Part shown: positions 16,984-26,082 of the stretch, one piece after another
Layout: each line of letters opens with the position of its first letter
Position numbering within the stretch: the stretch's first letter is position 1
Source: Labilithrix sp.
Lineage (GTDB): Bacteria; Myxococcota_A; Polyangia; Polyangiales; Polyangiaceae
Assembly (NCBI GenBank): GCA_019637175.1
Contig: JAHBWD010000024.1
Coordinates: 1 to 64,000, forward strand
Length of the DNA stretch: 64,000 nt
Reading direction: 5' to 3'
The notes under the pieces: generated by a model
What the model saw: the letters and a program-made list of their open reading frames with translations, nothing else
Told to the model about the DNA's origin: nothing
Database searches by the model: none
Translations under genes and position numbers: made by a program

Positions 16984-18004
16984 CGCCCGCTTGCCCATCT
17001 ACCGCGAACGCCTTCTCGCGCGCCAGCGTTTCCTCGCCCGCGCCCGCCGGCGCGGCGGGCAACACGATGGTGAAGATGCTCCCCTTGCCCGACTCGCTCT
17101 CCACGGTGACGCGCGCGCGGTGCGCCCGCGCGACGTGCTTCACGATCGCGAGGCCGAGGCCCGAGCCTTCCTTGGTCCGCGAGAGGCGATCGTCGATCCG
17201 GTAGAACTTCTCGAAGATGCGGCGGTGCTCCGGATGGGGAATGCCCTCGCCGTTGTCGCTGACGGAGATGCCGATCTCGCCGCTCGGCGTCGCCTGCGCG
17301 CGAAGACGCACGACGGGCGGCGTGCCGCCGTACTTCTGCGCGTTCGACATCAAGTTGACCACGGCGTCGACGATCGCGTGGCGATCGACGATGACCGAAG
17401 GCAGCCCACGATCGACCTCCACCTCGAAATCGAGATCCTTCGCGAGGTCGCGCCGCGGCGCGTACGCGCGCACCGCGTCGTCGATGATGTCTTGCACGTG
17501 CTCGAGCTTGAGCTCGTAGATCTTGCGGCCCGACTCCATGCGCCCCCAGTCGAGGAGGCGCTCGATGAGCAGCGAGAGCCGCTCGGACTCGGCGACGAGC
17601 AGCGACGTGCACTTCTGCCGCGTCGCCGCGTCGTCGCCCGCGCGCTCGATCGTCTCGGCGAACAGACGGATCGCCGTGAGCGGCGTTCGCAGCTCGTGGC
17701 TCACCTTCGAGACGAAGTCGGCCTGGAGCTCGGAGAGGTTCGCCTCGCGCCGAACGAACACGAGCACGAGCACGACGCCGGTGACGACGACGGAGACGAA
17801 GCTCACCGTCAGGATCCCGAAGAGCAGGTTGATGCGCCCCTCGAGGAACATGTTGATGATGCCGATGGCCAGCAGCAGGACCGTCGGAATGATGACGAGG
17901 TAGACGAGGAGCTGGACGATGCGCCGGTAGCCGAGCCGCTGCAGGTTCTTCGCCGCGACCTGGCGGATCGTCTGGCTGCCTGTCGGGGCCGGCTTCTCGC
18001 TCAT
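16940..18004 (-). CDS. Membrane sensor histidine kinase
   Basis: A 354-residue kinase with two TM segments (about 29-52 and 62-85) and almost no periplasmic loop, so it probably senses a membrane or internal cue. The dimerisation H-box is SHELRTPL. The ATPase part has N-box NLMSNAQKYG, G1 DNGEGIP, F-box FEKFYR and G2 GSGLGLAI. It starts 17 bases after aroE on the same strand and overlaps the response regulator, forming a standard two-component pair. Output genes are not evident. Confidence 0.93.
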   Translation of the reverse strand: MSEKPAPTGSQTIRQVAAKNLQRLGYRRIVQLLVYLVIIPTVLLLAIGIINMFLEGRINLLFGILTVSFVSVVVTGVVLVLVFVRREANLSELQADFVSKVSHELRTPLTAIRLFAETIERAGDDAATRQKCTSLLVAESERLSLLIERLLDWGRMESGRKIYELKLEHVQDIIDDAVRAYAPRRDLAKDLDFEVEVDRGLPSVIVDRHAIVDAVVNLMSNAQKYGGTPPVVRLRAQATPSGEIGISVSDNGEGIPHPEHRRIFEKFYRIDDRLSRTKEGSGLGLAIVKHVARAHRARVTVESESGKGSIFTIVLPAAPAGAGEETLAREKAFAVDGQAGDGRSEEQERGLGGG

Positions 18005-18021
18005 CCTGCACGCGATCTAGC

Positions 18022-18900
18022 TCAAGACGTCAGCGCGCGCAGCATCACGTCGAAGGGCGCGGGGACGCCGAGCCAAAGCTCGAACGCGAGCGCGCCCTGG
18101 CGCGCGAGCATGCCGAGCCCGTTGTCGCAGGCGAGGCCCCGCACGCGCGCGCGCTCGAGGAACGGCGTGACCGGCGGGGCGTACACGACGTCGAGGGCGA
18201 CCGCGCCGTCGGGCACCCGATCCCACGCGACGGCGTTCGCCGCAGCCTCGCCGGGGGGCCCGCCCGTCATCCCGCAGCTCGTCGCCTGGACGATCGCCGC
18301 GAGGTCGGCGTCTTCTCTCATCGGTGTGGCAAGGCCTTCGGCGCCGAGCGCGACCGCCGCGCCGCGTCCGCCCGCCTCGGCGAGGACGCGATCCATCGAG
18401 CGCACGAACGCGATCGCGTTCGCGGTGTCGCCGAGCGCCCGCCCGCGCACGAGGACGCGCTCGAGGCCGAGCACCGCGGCGAGCGCGACGATCGCGGCGC
18501 GCGCCGCCCCTCCGCTGCCGATCACGACCGCCGCCTTGCCGGCGAGCGTCTCTTCGCCTCCGGCGACGCGCGCGAGCTCGCTCGCGATCGCCGGCATGTC
18601 CGTGTTGTGCGCGCGCACGCGTCCGCCTTCGAGGCGCACGAGCGTGTTCGCTGCTCCCGTCGCCCTCGCGCTCACGTCGAGCTCGTCGACGAGCGAGAGC
18701 ACGCGCGTTTTGTGCGGCACCGTCACGTTGATCCCCGCGAGCTCGCCGCGCCGCAGGGCGTCGACCCTCGCCTCGAGCTCGGCCTCGCGGGTCTCGATCG
18801 CCTCGTACGTGTGATCCATCGCGAGGGCGCGATACGCCGCTTGGTGCATGCACGGGCTCTTCGAGTGCCCCACGGGCGATCCGATGACCGCGAACCTCAT
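18022..18900 (-). CDS. aroE: Shikimate 5-dehydrogenase
   Basis: A 292-residue enzyme reducing 3-dehydroshikimate to shikimate with NADPH in the chorismate pathway. Motifs are SPVGHSKSP (substrate), NVTVPHK with the catalytic Lys, HNTD, the nucleotide-binding GSGGAARAA and the C-terminal GLGMLARQGALAFELW. Length is slightly above the usual 270-280. ATG 18900 overlaps the xseA stop as ATGA, so the two are coupled. Confidence 0.93.
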   Translation of the reverse strand: MRFAVIGSPVGHSKSPCMHQAAYRALAMDHTYEAIETREAELEARVDALRRGELAGINVTVPHKTRVLSLVDELDVSARATGAANTLVRLEGGRVRAHNTDMPAIASELARVAGGEETLAGKAAVVIGSGGAARAAIVALAAVLGLERVLVRGRALGDTANAIAFVRSMDRVLAEAGGRGAAVALGAEGLATPMREDADLAAIVQATSCGMTGGPPGEAAANAVAWDRVPDGAVALDVVYAPPVTPFLERARVRGLACDNGLGMLARQGALAFELWLGVPAPFDVMLRALTS

Positions 18901-20354
18901 TCGTTTTCCCCGTCGCCGTCGCTCACCACGGCCTCGAAGGCTCCTTCGGAGACCCGCACCTTCACTTTGTCACCGGCGCTCACCTCGCGCGCGTCTCGGA
19001 TCGCTCTCCCGTCGTCGACGCGCGTCGCGATGGCGTAGCCGCGGCCGAGGACCTTGAGCGGGCTCATGGCGTCGAGCCGCCCGCCGATCCTCGCGATTTC
19101 GCCGCGCCCCTCCGCGAGACGCGCGCGGGTCAGCTCGACGAGCTTCGCCTCGAGCTGAGCCACGCGGCCCGCGTCGCGCGCGATCTTCGCGCGCGGGTGC
19201 GCCGCCGCGAGGCGCGCCGAGAGCTTCGTCGTCACGTCGCGCTCCGCCGCGACGTGACGCGTCACGGCTCGCGAGATCCTCGCCACGTGATCGTCGACCC
19301 GCTGCTGCGCGGTCGCGATGAGCAGACGGGGATCACGGAACGCGCTCGCCGTCCGCGACGTGCGCGCGCGCTCGTCGGCGATGCGCGCGAACATCGCGCG
19401 GTGCAGGCGTATCCGCCGCTCGTCGAGGAGGCGGCGCCGCGCGTGCGCGTCGGGCACGATCATTTCGGCGGCCTGTGACGGCGTCGCCGCGCGCGCGTCG
19501 GCGGCGAAGTCGACGAGCGTGATGTCGGTCTCGTGGCCGACGGCGCTCACGACGGGCACGCGGCAGGCGGCGACGTCGCGCACGAGCTGCTCGTCGTGGA
19601 ACGCGAGCAGATCGTCCTGCGATCCGCCACCTCGCGCGACGATGATGACGTCGACCGCGGGCACCTTCTGCAACATGCGAAGCGCGCGCCGTATCGCCTC
19701 CACGGCGCCCGCGCCCTGCACCGACGCCGGCGCGAGCAGGATGCGCGCGCCGCCGCGCCGAAACGCGACCTTGCACACGTCGTGGATCACCGCGCCCGTC
19801 GCGCTGGTGACGACGCCGACCCAGCGCGGCTCGGCCGGGAGCGGTCGCTTTCGCTCGCTCGCGAAGAGCCCTTCGGCGGCGAGCTTCTGCTTGAGCTGCT
19901 CGAGCGCCTCGAGGAGCGCGCCCTTGCCCGTCGGCTCGATGCGCTCGCCGACGAACTGCAAGCGACCGCGCGGCGACCAGAAGGTCGGCTTGCCGCGGAG
20001 GCGCACGCGCGCGCCGTCGCGAACGAGCGCGCGGGCGCGCGCCGTCACGTTCGCGCGATACACGACGACGTCGACGACCGCCTCCTCCTCTTCGTCCTTG
20101 AGCGAGAAGTAGAGGTGACCGCTCGGCGCCGGCCTCGCGCCCGACACCTCGCCTTCGACGAGGACGGCGTCGGCGAAGTTTCGTTCGAGCGTCCGCCCGA
20201 GCATGCGACCGAGCTGCGCCACCGTGAGCACGGCCGGCGCCGGCGGCGCAGGCGCCGGAGCGGGAGCAGGCGCCGGCGCCGGCTTCGGCGTGAAGTCGAA
20301 CGACAGCGAGCCTTGCGGCGCTTGCGGCGGCAGAGGGCGCTTTCGATCGGTCAT
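18897..20354 (-). CDS. xseA: Exodeoxyribonuclease VII large subunit
   Basis: A 485-residue nuclease subunit that degrades single-stranded DNA to oligonucleotides. After a Pro/Ala-repeat linker (about 22-40) there is an OB-fold domain (VEGEVSGARPAPSGHLYFSLKD) and the catalytic core with VTSATGAVIHD, ARGGGSQDDLLAFHDE and SAVGHETDITLVDFAADARAATPSQAAE. The C-terminal part is helical and ends with LGRGYAIAT. I see no xseB small-subunit gene beside it. ATG 20354 is preferred; an upstream in-frame ATG would add about 23 basic residues. Confidence 0.93.
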   Translation of the reverse strand: MTDRKRPLPPQAPQGSLSFDFTPKPAPAPAPAPAPAPPAPAVLTVAQLGRMLGRTLERNFADAVLVEGEVSGARPAPSGHLYFSLKDEEEEAVVDVVVYRANVTARARALVRDGARVRLRGKPTFWSPRGRLQFVGERIEPTGKGALLEALEQLKQKLAAEGLFASERKRPLPAEPRWVGVVTSATGAVIHDVCKVAFRRGGARILLAPASVQGAGAVEAIRRALRMLQKVPAVDVIIVARGGGSQDDLLAFHDEQLVRDVAACRVPVVSAVGHETDITLVDFAADARAATPSQAAEMIVPDAHARRRLLDERRIRLHRAMFARIADERARTSRTASAFRDPRLLIATAQQRVDDHVARISRAVTRHVAAERDVTTKLSARLAAAHPRAKIARDAGRVAQLEAKLVELTRARLAEGRGEIARIGGRLDAMSPLKVLGRGYAIATRVDDGRAIRDAREVSAGDKVKVRVSEGAFEAVVSDGDGENE

Positions 20355-20451
20355 CCCGGCGGCTCGAGCGCGTCGGCGCCGCCCGACATCGGGCGGCGAC
20401 AACTCGGTCCTCGCGCGCAGCATACACCGTGGTATCGATGACGGCCGGCCC

Positions 20452-21972
20452 ATGCCTCGCGCCTTCAAGAAAGTCCTGGTGGCCAACCGCGGTGAGATCG
20501 CGGTTCGCATCACGCGCACCCTCCACGAGATGGGGATCGCGGCGGTCGCGATCCACTCCGAGATCGACCGCGCCGCGCTCCACGTCCGCATGGCCGACGA
20601 GGCGTACGCCATCGGGCCCGCGCCCGCCTCCGAGAGCTACCTCCGCATCGACAAGGTCATCGACGTCGCGAAGCGCGCAGGGTGCGACGCGGTCCACCCG
20701 GGCTACGGCTTCCTGAGCGAGAACCCCGACTTCGTCGACGCGTGCGAGCGCGCCGGCATCACCTTCATCGGCCCGCCCGCGAGCGCGATGCGCCAGATGG
20801 GCTCGAAGACGGCCGCGCGCGCCAAGATGTCGGAGGCGGGCGTTCCGATCGTGCCCGGCGCGACGTGCGAGACGACCGACGAGGCCGTCGCCGCGGCGAA
20901 GAAGATCGGCTTCCCCGTCATGCTCAAGGCGGCGGCCGGCGGCGGCGGCAAGGGCATGCGGCTCGTCGCGGGCGAGAGCGAGATGGCGAGCGCGTGGGAG
21001 CGCGCGCGAAGCGAGGCGAAGAAGTTCTTCGGCGACGACACCGTCTATCTCGAGAAGGCCCTCATCCGGCCGCGCCACGTCGAGATCCAGGTGCTCGGCG
21101 ACCGCGACGGCAACATGGTCCACGTCTTCGAGCGCGACTGCTCGATCCAGCGGCGCAACCAGAAGGTCGTCGAGGAGACGCCCTCGCCGGCGGCCTCGCG
21201 CGAGCTCGTCGCCCGCATGGGGCAGATCGCGGTCCAGGGCGCGAAGGCCGTCGGCTACCACAGCGCGGGCACCTTCGAGTTCCTCCTCGCCGAAGACGGC
21301 AGCTTCTACTTCCTCGAGATGAACACGCGCCTCCAGGTCGAGCACCCGGTGACCGAGCTCGTCGCCGGCCACGATCTCGTCCGCGAGATGATCGGCGTCG
21401 CCCAGGGCGAAAAGCTGCACTTTACACAGACCGATCTCGTCTCCCGCGGCGCCGCCATCGAGTGCCGCATCTACGCCGAGGATCCGCAGAACGAGTTCTT
21501 GCCCTCGCCGGGGCGCATCGAGCGCCTCGTGACGCCTTCGGGTCCGGGCGTGCGCGACGACGGCGGCGCGTACCCTGGCGCCGAGATCTCGAGCTACTAC
21601 GATCCGCTGGTCTCGAAGCTGTGCGTCTGGGCGCCCACCCGCGAGCGCGCCGTCGCGCGCATGCGACGCGCCCTCTCGGAGTACATCGTGACGGGCATCC
21701 GCACGAACCTCGCGTTCCACGAGAAGCTCTTCCAGCACCCCGATTTCGTCGCCGGCAGCTACGACACCGGCTTCATCGATCGCAACAAGGAGCAGCTCCT
21801 CGGCTTCCCCGCGCTCCCGGAGCACCGGCGCACGAGCGTCGCCGTCGCCGTCGCCCTCGCCGCCGCGCGGCAGGAGCAGTCGACGGCGAAGACCGAGGCG
21901 CAGTCGAGCGCCCTCGGCTCGCGCCTCTCACCGTGGGTCGCGTCGCACCGTTCGAAGCTCAGAACGGTCTGA
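20452..21972 (+). CDS. accC: Biotin carboxylase subunit of an acyl-CoA carboxylase
   Basis: A 506-residue ATP-grasp enzyme that carboxylates biotin on its carrier using bicarbonate and ATP. Motifs are VANRGEIAVRI, HPGYGFLSENPDF, the ATP-loop AAAGGGGKGMR, the catalytic block FLEMNTRLQVEHPVTE and ECRIYAEDP. E. coli AccC has about 450 residues; here the extra ~50 at the C-terminus are low-complexity and contain no biotin-carrier Lys motif. Carboxyltransferase and carrier genes are not adjacent, so acetyl-CoA and propionyl-CoA carboxylases cannot be separated. The 3' end overlaps the convergent gene by 14 bases. Confidence 0.92.
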   Translation: MPRAFKKVLVANRGEIAVRITRTLHEMGIAAVAIHSEIDRAALHVRMADEAYAIGPAPASESYLRIDKVIDVAKRAGCDAVHPGYGFLSENPDFVDACERAGITFIGPPASAMRQMGSKTAARAKMSEAGVPIVPGATCETTDEAVAAAKKIGFPVMLKAAAGGGGKGMRLVAGESEMASAWERARSEAKKFFGDDTVYLEKALIRPRHVEIQVLGDRDGNMVHVFERDCSIQRRNQKVVEETPSPAASRELVARMGQIAVQGAKAVGYHSAGTFEFLLAEDGSFYFLEMNTRLQVEHPVTELVAGHDLVREMIGVAQGEKLHFTQTDLVSRGAAIECRIYAEDPQNEFLPSPGRIERLVTPSGPGVRDDGGAYPGAEISSYYDPLVSKLCVWAPTRERAVARMRRALSEYIVTGIRTNLAFHEKLFQHPDFVAGSYDTGFIDRNKEQLLGFPALPEHRRTSVAVAVALAAARQEQSTAKTEAQSSALGSRLSPWVASHRSKLRTV

Positions 21973-22648
21973 CGAGCTGCGCCTCGCCGATCGCGTCGAG
22001 GTTCATCGCCGGCGCCCGCTCGGCATGCGGCGCGCGCGCGTCTTGGGGCGCGGCGACGGTCCGACGCACGGCGGGCCTCATCGGCCTCACGGCCTTCTCG
22101 GCCTTCGCGCGAACGGCGCCGGCGAGCGGCGTCTTCTCCTCGACGACCACCCGCTCGGCCCGCCGCTCGGCGATCGATCCGAACGCCTGCGCGTCGTTGA
22201 CGAGCATCGCGACGAACCCGCCGACGAGGATCCCGAAGGCCGCGACCGAGGGACCCCAACGCCACGACGGCTGCGTCGGCCCAGCCTCCGTCGGGGCACG
22301 CCCGCTCATCGTCGCGTCGAGAACGACCGGGGGCGGCGTCGTCACCACCCCGCTGGGCCGAGACGACGACGGCGCCGAGGGCGGCGGCCCGACGAAGCTG
22401 TGGCGCGTGAGCGGGCCGGCGATCACGACCGTCGACTCGACGCAGACATCGACGTCGGCGGAGAACGGACCGTCGTAGGCCACCGCGCCTCCCTCACCCT
22501 CGCGTTCCAGCTCGGTGGCGACCAGCCACTCGGCCTCGTGCTCGTTCGTCGCCGTCAGGAGATCGAGCAGCTCCTGTCCGGTGTACGCGATCGTGTCGTT
22601 CTCCGCGGGCTCGACGGGCCGCGCATCCGTGGCGCGATCACTCGCCAT
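21959..22648 (-). CDS. Unrecognised single-TM protein
   Basis: A 229-residue protein not assigned to a family. The first 45 residues are acidic and helical (GQELLDLLTATNEHEAEWLV), followed by a Pro/Ser-rich linker (about 85-130), one TM at about 132-152 (GPSVAAFGILVGGFVAMLV) and a basic Ala/Arg/Pro tail. This looks like a membrane-anchored regulator with a cytoplasmic N-terminus, but that is a guess from topology. It converges on and overlaps the accC end. On its 5' side, GGCAAC and GTTGCC at 22660-22675 form a six-base hairpin with a four-base loop, 12 bases before the start. Confidence 0.6.
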   Translation of the reverse strand: MASDRATDARPVEPAENDTIAYTGQELLDLLTATNEHEAEWLVATELEREGEGGAVAYDGPFSADVDVCVESTVVIAGPLTRHSFVGPPPSAPSSSRPSGVVTTPPPVVLDATMSGRAPTEAGPTQPSWRWGPSVAAFGILVGGFVAMLVNDAQAFGSIAERRAERVVVEEKTPLAGAVRAKAEKAVRPMRPAVRRTVAAPQDARAPHAERAPAMNLDAIGEAQLVRPF

Positions 22649-22852
22649 GTTGCGACTCAGGCAACGCGAGTTGCCGGTGCGAAGAAATGAGAGTGTGCAG
22701 GCGCATCGGTGCTCTCACGGAGCACAGTGCGTGCCTCCGCTCCGCGTGGAAAACGCGTAACCGGATTGCGCAAACGGAGACGCAACGGCGCCTGCCGTGG
22801 ATCGGCCACGGCGGACGTCACGATCCTGTGGCCGCAAGACCTACACGATCGA

Positions 22853-23368
22853 TCAGATCCCGCCGTCGACCCCGCCGTCGAGGAAGATGTCCGCGGCGCA
22901 CTCCGTCGGGCACTCGGCCGCGATGCACTGGAAGAGCGAGATGCCGATGTCACGGGTGGCCTTGGGCACCGTCACGAAGCTGCCCGCGCACCCGAGGATG
23001 TCTTGCGACGTCGCGTAGCACTCGAGCGCCTCGCCCGCGATCTCCTGGCACTTGCAGTCCTTGTTGCAGGCCTCGATGTCGGAGCGGCACTTGGTGTTCG
23101 CGCAGCCGACGCAGATCCCCGTCGTCGAGGCGCCGTCGGCGATCGACGCGTCCGGGATGTCTTTCGTGAAGTCTTTCGTCGTGTCGCACGGCGGGCCCGC
23201 GTCGATGCCCGTGTCGATCCCCGAATCTTTCGGGGCCGCCTCCGGCGCCGCCTCGACGCCTGCGTCACCCGGCGTGTTCTCGCCTTCCGTGCCGCCACAC
23301 GCCTGGACCGCTCCGCCCGCAGCCACCACGCCCGCCGATGCCACCAAGAGCAAGACTCGAATGCGCAT
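22853..23368 (-). CDS. Cys-rich lipoprotein of unknown function
   Basis: A 171-residue exported protein with lipobox VQAC followed by GG, then an Asp/Ala/Pro-rich spacer with DSGIDTGIDAG repeats. The C-terminal part has about fourteen cysteines (CVGCANTKC, CNKDCKCQ, CAAECPTEC), so it is probably disulfide-rich. No CxxCH heme motif is present. Small Cys-rich lipoproteins of this layout are common in Polyangia genomes. A GGAGG-like site lies about ten bases before the start. The 204 bases beyond its stop (22649-22852) hold nothing I recognise except the hairpin near 22660. Confidence 0.7.
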   Translation of the reverse strand: MRIRVLLLVASAGVVAAGGAVQACGGTEGENTPGDAGVEAAPEAAPKDSGIDTGIDAGPPCDTTKDFTKDIPDASIADGASTTGICVGCANTKCRSDIEACNKDCKCQEIAGEALECYATSQDILGCAGSFVTVPKATRDIGISLFQCIAAECPTECAADIFLDGGVDGGI

Positions 23369-23496
23369 GATCCCGTCCTCCGCCTCGAGAAAGGCGGGAG
23401 TTCTTTACACGATGGTCCGCCCGGGCGCCACACGGCGGGGAAAACGCCGAAGAAGCGACGGAATTGGGACGCGATCCGGCGTAAAGTTCGGGCCCC

Positions 23497-25944
23497 ATGA
23501 AACGCGCCACCATCGCCTTCGCCTTTCTTCTGGCCGTGACGGCCTGCGTCGAGGACACGTTCGTCGACCCGGTCTCGAAGCTCCAGAAGCGAGCGGCGGT
23601 CGCGCGGTTCACCGTGGGCACCGAGGCGTTGCCCGGGTTCCTCGACGTCCCCTTCCCGTCGGACGCGTACATGCAAGGCGGCAAGTTCGTCTCGGCCTTC
23701 CCCGGCTTCGAGCGAACGCTGAAGCAGAGCTCGGCGGTCATCGCGCAGCAGCTCGGCCAGCTCAACGGATGGTCGCGCATCGCGCCCGCGCTCTTCGCGT
23801 TGGAGAACCCGCAGAAGCCCCAGGTGATCGACGAGCCCGCCGGCGAGGGCATCGATCGCAGCTCGCTCCCCGAGGACGAAGACGCGTGCCGCGGCGACCG
23901 CAGCTCCGTCTACTTGATCGATCTCGAGCCCGCCGATCCGTCGAACGCGCGCGTGCCGTGCCGCGCGAGCGTCCTCGACGAGCGCGATCTCGAGAGCGGC
24001 CGGTTCCTCGTCGCCGTCGGACCGGCGCGCGGGGTCGTGCTCGAGGAGGGCCATCGCTACGCGGCGGTGATGACGAGCCGCCTCAAGCGCGAAGACGGGG
24101 GCGCGTTCGAGGCGAGCGCCGACTTCACCGCCACCGCCGTGCGCAAGGAGGGCCCGCTCGCCGGCGTGTACGGCCCGGCGTACGAGAAGGTGATGGGCGC
24201 GATCGGATCGGCGCTCGCCGCGGACGCCGCGACCGTCATCGCGATCGCGCCCTACACGACGCAGAAGGTGACCCAGGAGCTCTTCACGCTGCGCGACGCG
24301 CTCGAAGGCGCGCCTGCGCCCGTGCTCTCGTGGGATCCCGCGGTCGTCGCGCCGATGAAGCCGGCGAAGTTCGCCCAGACCCAAGCCGGCGTCTTGCCCG
24401 CCGGCTTCGACGCGAGCCTCGACGACTGGCTCGGCGTCGTCGCGGCCGGCGCGAAGCTCCCCGACGGCTCCGACGATCCCGACGAGGGCCTCCCCGTGCG
24501 CGCGCACGACAAGATCGCCGCGATCGGCAGCGCGGTCTTCGAGGCGCCGAACTACCTCCGCGTCCGCGCGGGCAAGTACGAAGATCTCGAGCACGCGACG
24601 TTCGAGCGTGACGGCGCCGGCAACATCGTGCCCGCGCCGGAGAAGCCGACGGCGAAGATCTGGGTGACGATCGCGGTGCCGGCGGCGCCGATGCCCGCGG
24701 CCGGCTATCCGACCGTGATCGTGCAGCACGGCCTCGGCGGCTCGCGCGCGTATCTGCTCGCGACCGCGAACCGCTTCGCGTCGAAGGGCTGGATGGCGGT
24801 CGCGATCGACAGCGTCACCTTCGGCGCGCGCACCGCCGATACGAAGTTCCTCGTCGACGAGACCTCCGACTACACGGACGCGCCGGGCAACGTCTACAAG
24901 GGCCCCGACGGCATCAGCGATCGCGTCAACAACGAGCGCGCCGGGGCGTTCGACTTCTTCGGCAGCTTGAAGAACCTGCTCGCGCTCCGCGATCAGCTCC
25001 GTCAGGCGGAGATCGACACCGCGCAGCTCGTGAAGCTGCTTCGCTCCAACCCCAACCTGGCGCCGCTCACCACCGGCGCGGCCGCGCCCAAGATCGATCC
25101 GGATCGCATCGCGTACGTCGGCGACTCGCTCGGCGCGATCGAGGGCGCCGTCGCCGCCGCGCTCGAGCCGCGCCTCAAGGCCTGGACGCTCAACGTGGGC
25201 GGCGGGGGCATCATCTCCGAGGCCGCCGCTCACGGGCCGGTGATCAACGCGAACCTCGCGCTCGCGGGGACCGTGAACTTCGGCTTCGGCGCGGCGCTCT
25301 ATACGGAGGCTCACCCCGTCGTCGTGCTCGGCCAGACGATCATCGAGGCGGGCGATCCCATCGCCTACGCGAGCCGCCTCGTCACCGATCCGGCGCCGCT
25401 CGGCGGAGCGCCGACGAACCCGCGCAACATCCTCCAGATCGAGGTCCTCTTCGACGAGCTCGTCGCCAACGAGTCCAACGAGGCGCTCGCGCGCGCCGCC
25501 GGCTATTCGCTCGCCTCGCCCAACGTCGGCCTCAACGCGGGGGTCGCCGATCTCGCGACGCGCGCCCCGTACCGCGGGGGCGGAATCAAGCTCCCCATCC
25601 TGCCCGACGCGCCCGACGGGTACCACGACGTCCCCAAGCCGGGCGTCACCGCCGTGCTCATCCAGGCGTCTCCCGCGCAGCACGGCTCCGATCTGGTGCG
25701 ATCGAAGGGCAACAGGACGTACCGCATTCCGTACAACACGCCGGATGGAAAGCTCGTCCTCGACCGCCAAGATCCCGTGCCGGTTCCGTGTCCGTATCGG
25801 AGCCTCCAAGACACGATGCTGCGCTTCTTCGGCGACGCCTTCGAGGGCCGCGTCCCGGTCGTGGCCGGCTTCGCGGCCCCGGTGCGCGATCAAGACGGCG
25901 ACGGCACGCCCGACGAAAGCGACCCGTCTCCTCTCGGTCCCTAG
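23497..25944 (+). CDS. Large lipase-like alpha/beta-hydrolase lipoprotein
   Basis: An 815-residue exported protein with lipobox VTAC ending at Cys20. The N-terminal half has no clear catalytic motif and resembles the N-terminal domain of bacterial virulence-factor lipases (VolA / Pla-1 type). The hydrolase core starts near residue 385 with VIVQHGLGGSRAY (oxyanion loop), WMAVAIDSVTFGAR and the nucleophile elbow GDSLGAIEG (about 25125-25150). The end, DQDGDGTPDESDPSP, is a calcium-type Asp repeat. Esterase or lipase activity at the cell surface is inferred. It stands alone; the next gene begins 129 bases downstream. Confidence 0.75.
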   Translation: MKRATIAFAFLLAVTACVEDTFVDPVSKLQKRAAVARFTVGTEALPGFLDVPFPSDAYMQGGKFVSAFPGFERTLKQSSAVIAQQLGQLNGWSRIAPALFALENPQKPQVIDEPAGEGIDRSSLPEDEDACRGDRSSVYLIDLEPADPSNARVPCRASVLDERDLESGRFLVAVGPARGVVLEEGHRYAAVMTSRLKREDGGAFEASADFTATAVRKEGPLAGVYGPAYEKVMGAIGSALAADAATVIAIAPYTTQKVTQELFTLRDALEGAPAPVLSWDPAVVAPMKPAKFAQTQAGVLPAGFDASLDDWLGVVAAGAKLPDGSDDPDEGLPVRAHDKIAAIGSAVFEAPNYLRVRAGKYEDLEHATFERDGAGNIVPAPEKPTAKIWVTIAVPAAPMPAAGYPTVIVQHGLGGSRAYLLATANRFASKGWMAVAIDSVTFGARTADTKFLVDETSDYTDAPGNVYKGPDGISDRVNNERAGAFDFFGSLKNLLALRDQLRQAEIDTAQLVKLLRSNPNLAPLTTGAAAPKIDPDRIAYVGDSLGAIEGAVAAALEPRLKAWTLNVGGGGIISEAAAHGPVINANLALAGTVNFGFGAALYTEAHPVVVLGQTIIEAGDPIAYASRLVTDPAPLGGAPTNPRNILQIEVLFDELVANESNEALARAAGYSLASPNVGLNAGVADLATRAPYRGGGIKLPILPDAPDGYHDVPKPGVTAVLIQASPAQHGSDLVRSKGNRTYRIPYNTPDGKLVLDRQDPVPVPCPYRSLQDTMLRFFGDAFEGRVPVVAGFAAPVRDQDGDGTPDESDPSPLGP

Positions 25945-26082
25945 ATCGGAGGCGCGGGGTAGTAGGAGAGCGCTCCTCGCACCTTCGCCGACTGACTTGC
26001 CGCGGGCGCCGGCTTTGGCGGGGCGCGCCCGTGGGCGCGGTGCTAACTTCAGCCATCAGGGCCGCCGACGGCGGTGACGAGA

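Noticed and set aside
18897..20354. xseB next to xseA
   Set aside because: No short helical frame of about 70-90 residues with XseB features was found on either side; aroE overlaps the xseA stop directly.
22972..25893. Very long open frame on the minus strand opposite the lipase-like gene (about 970 residues)
   Set aside because: It is Arg/Asp/Val-rich and repetitive, has no motif, and lies antisense to a gene with signal peptide and catalytic elbow. High G+C removes stop codons in shadow frames.
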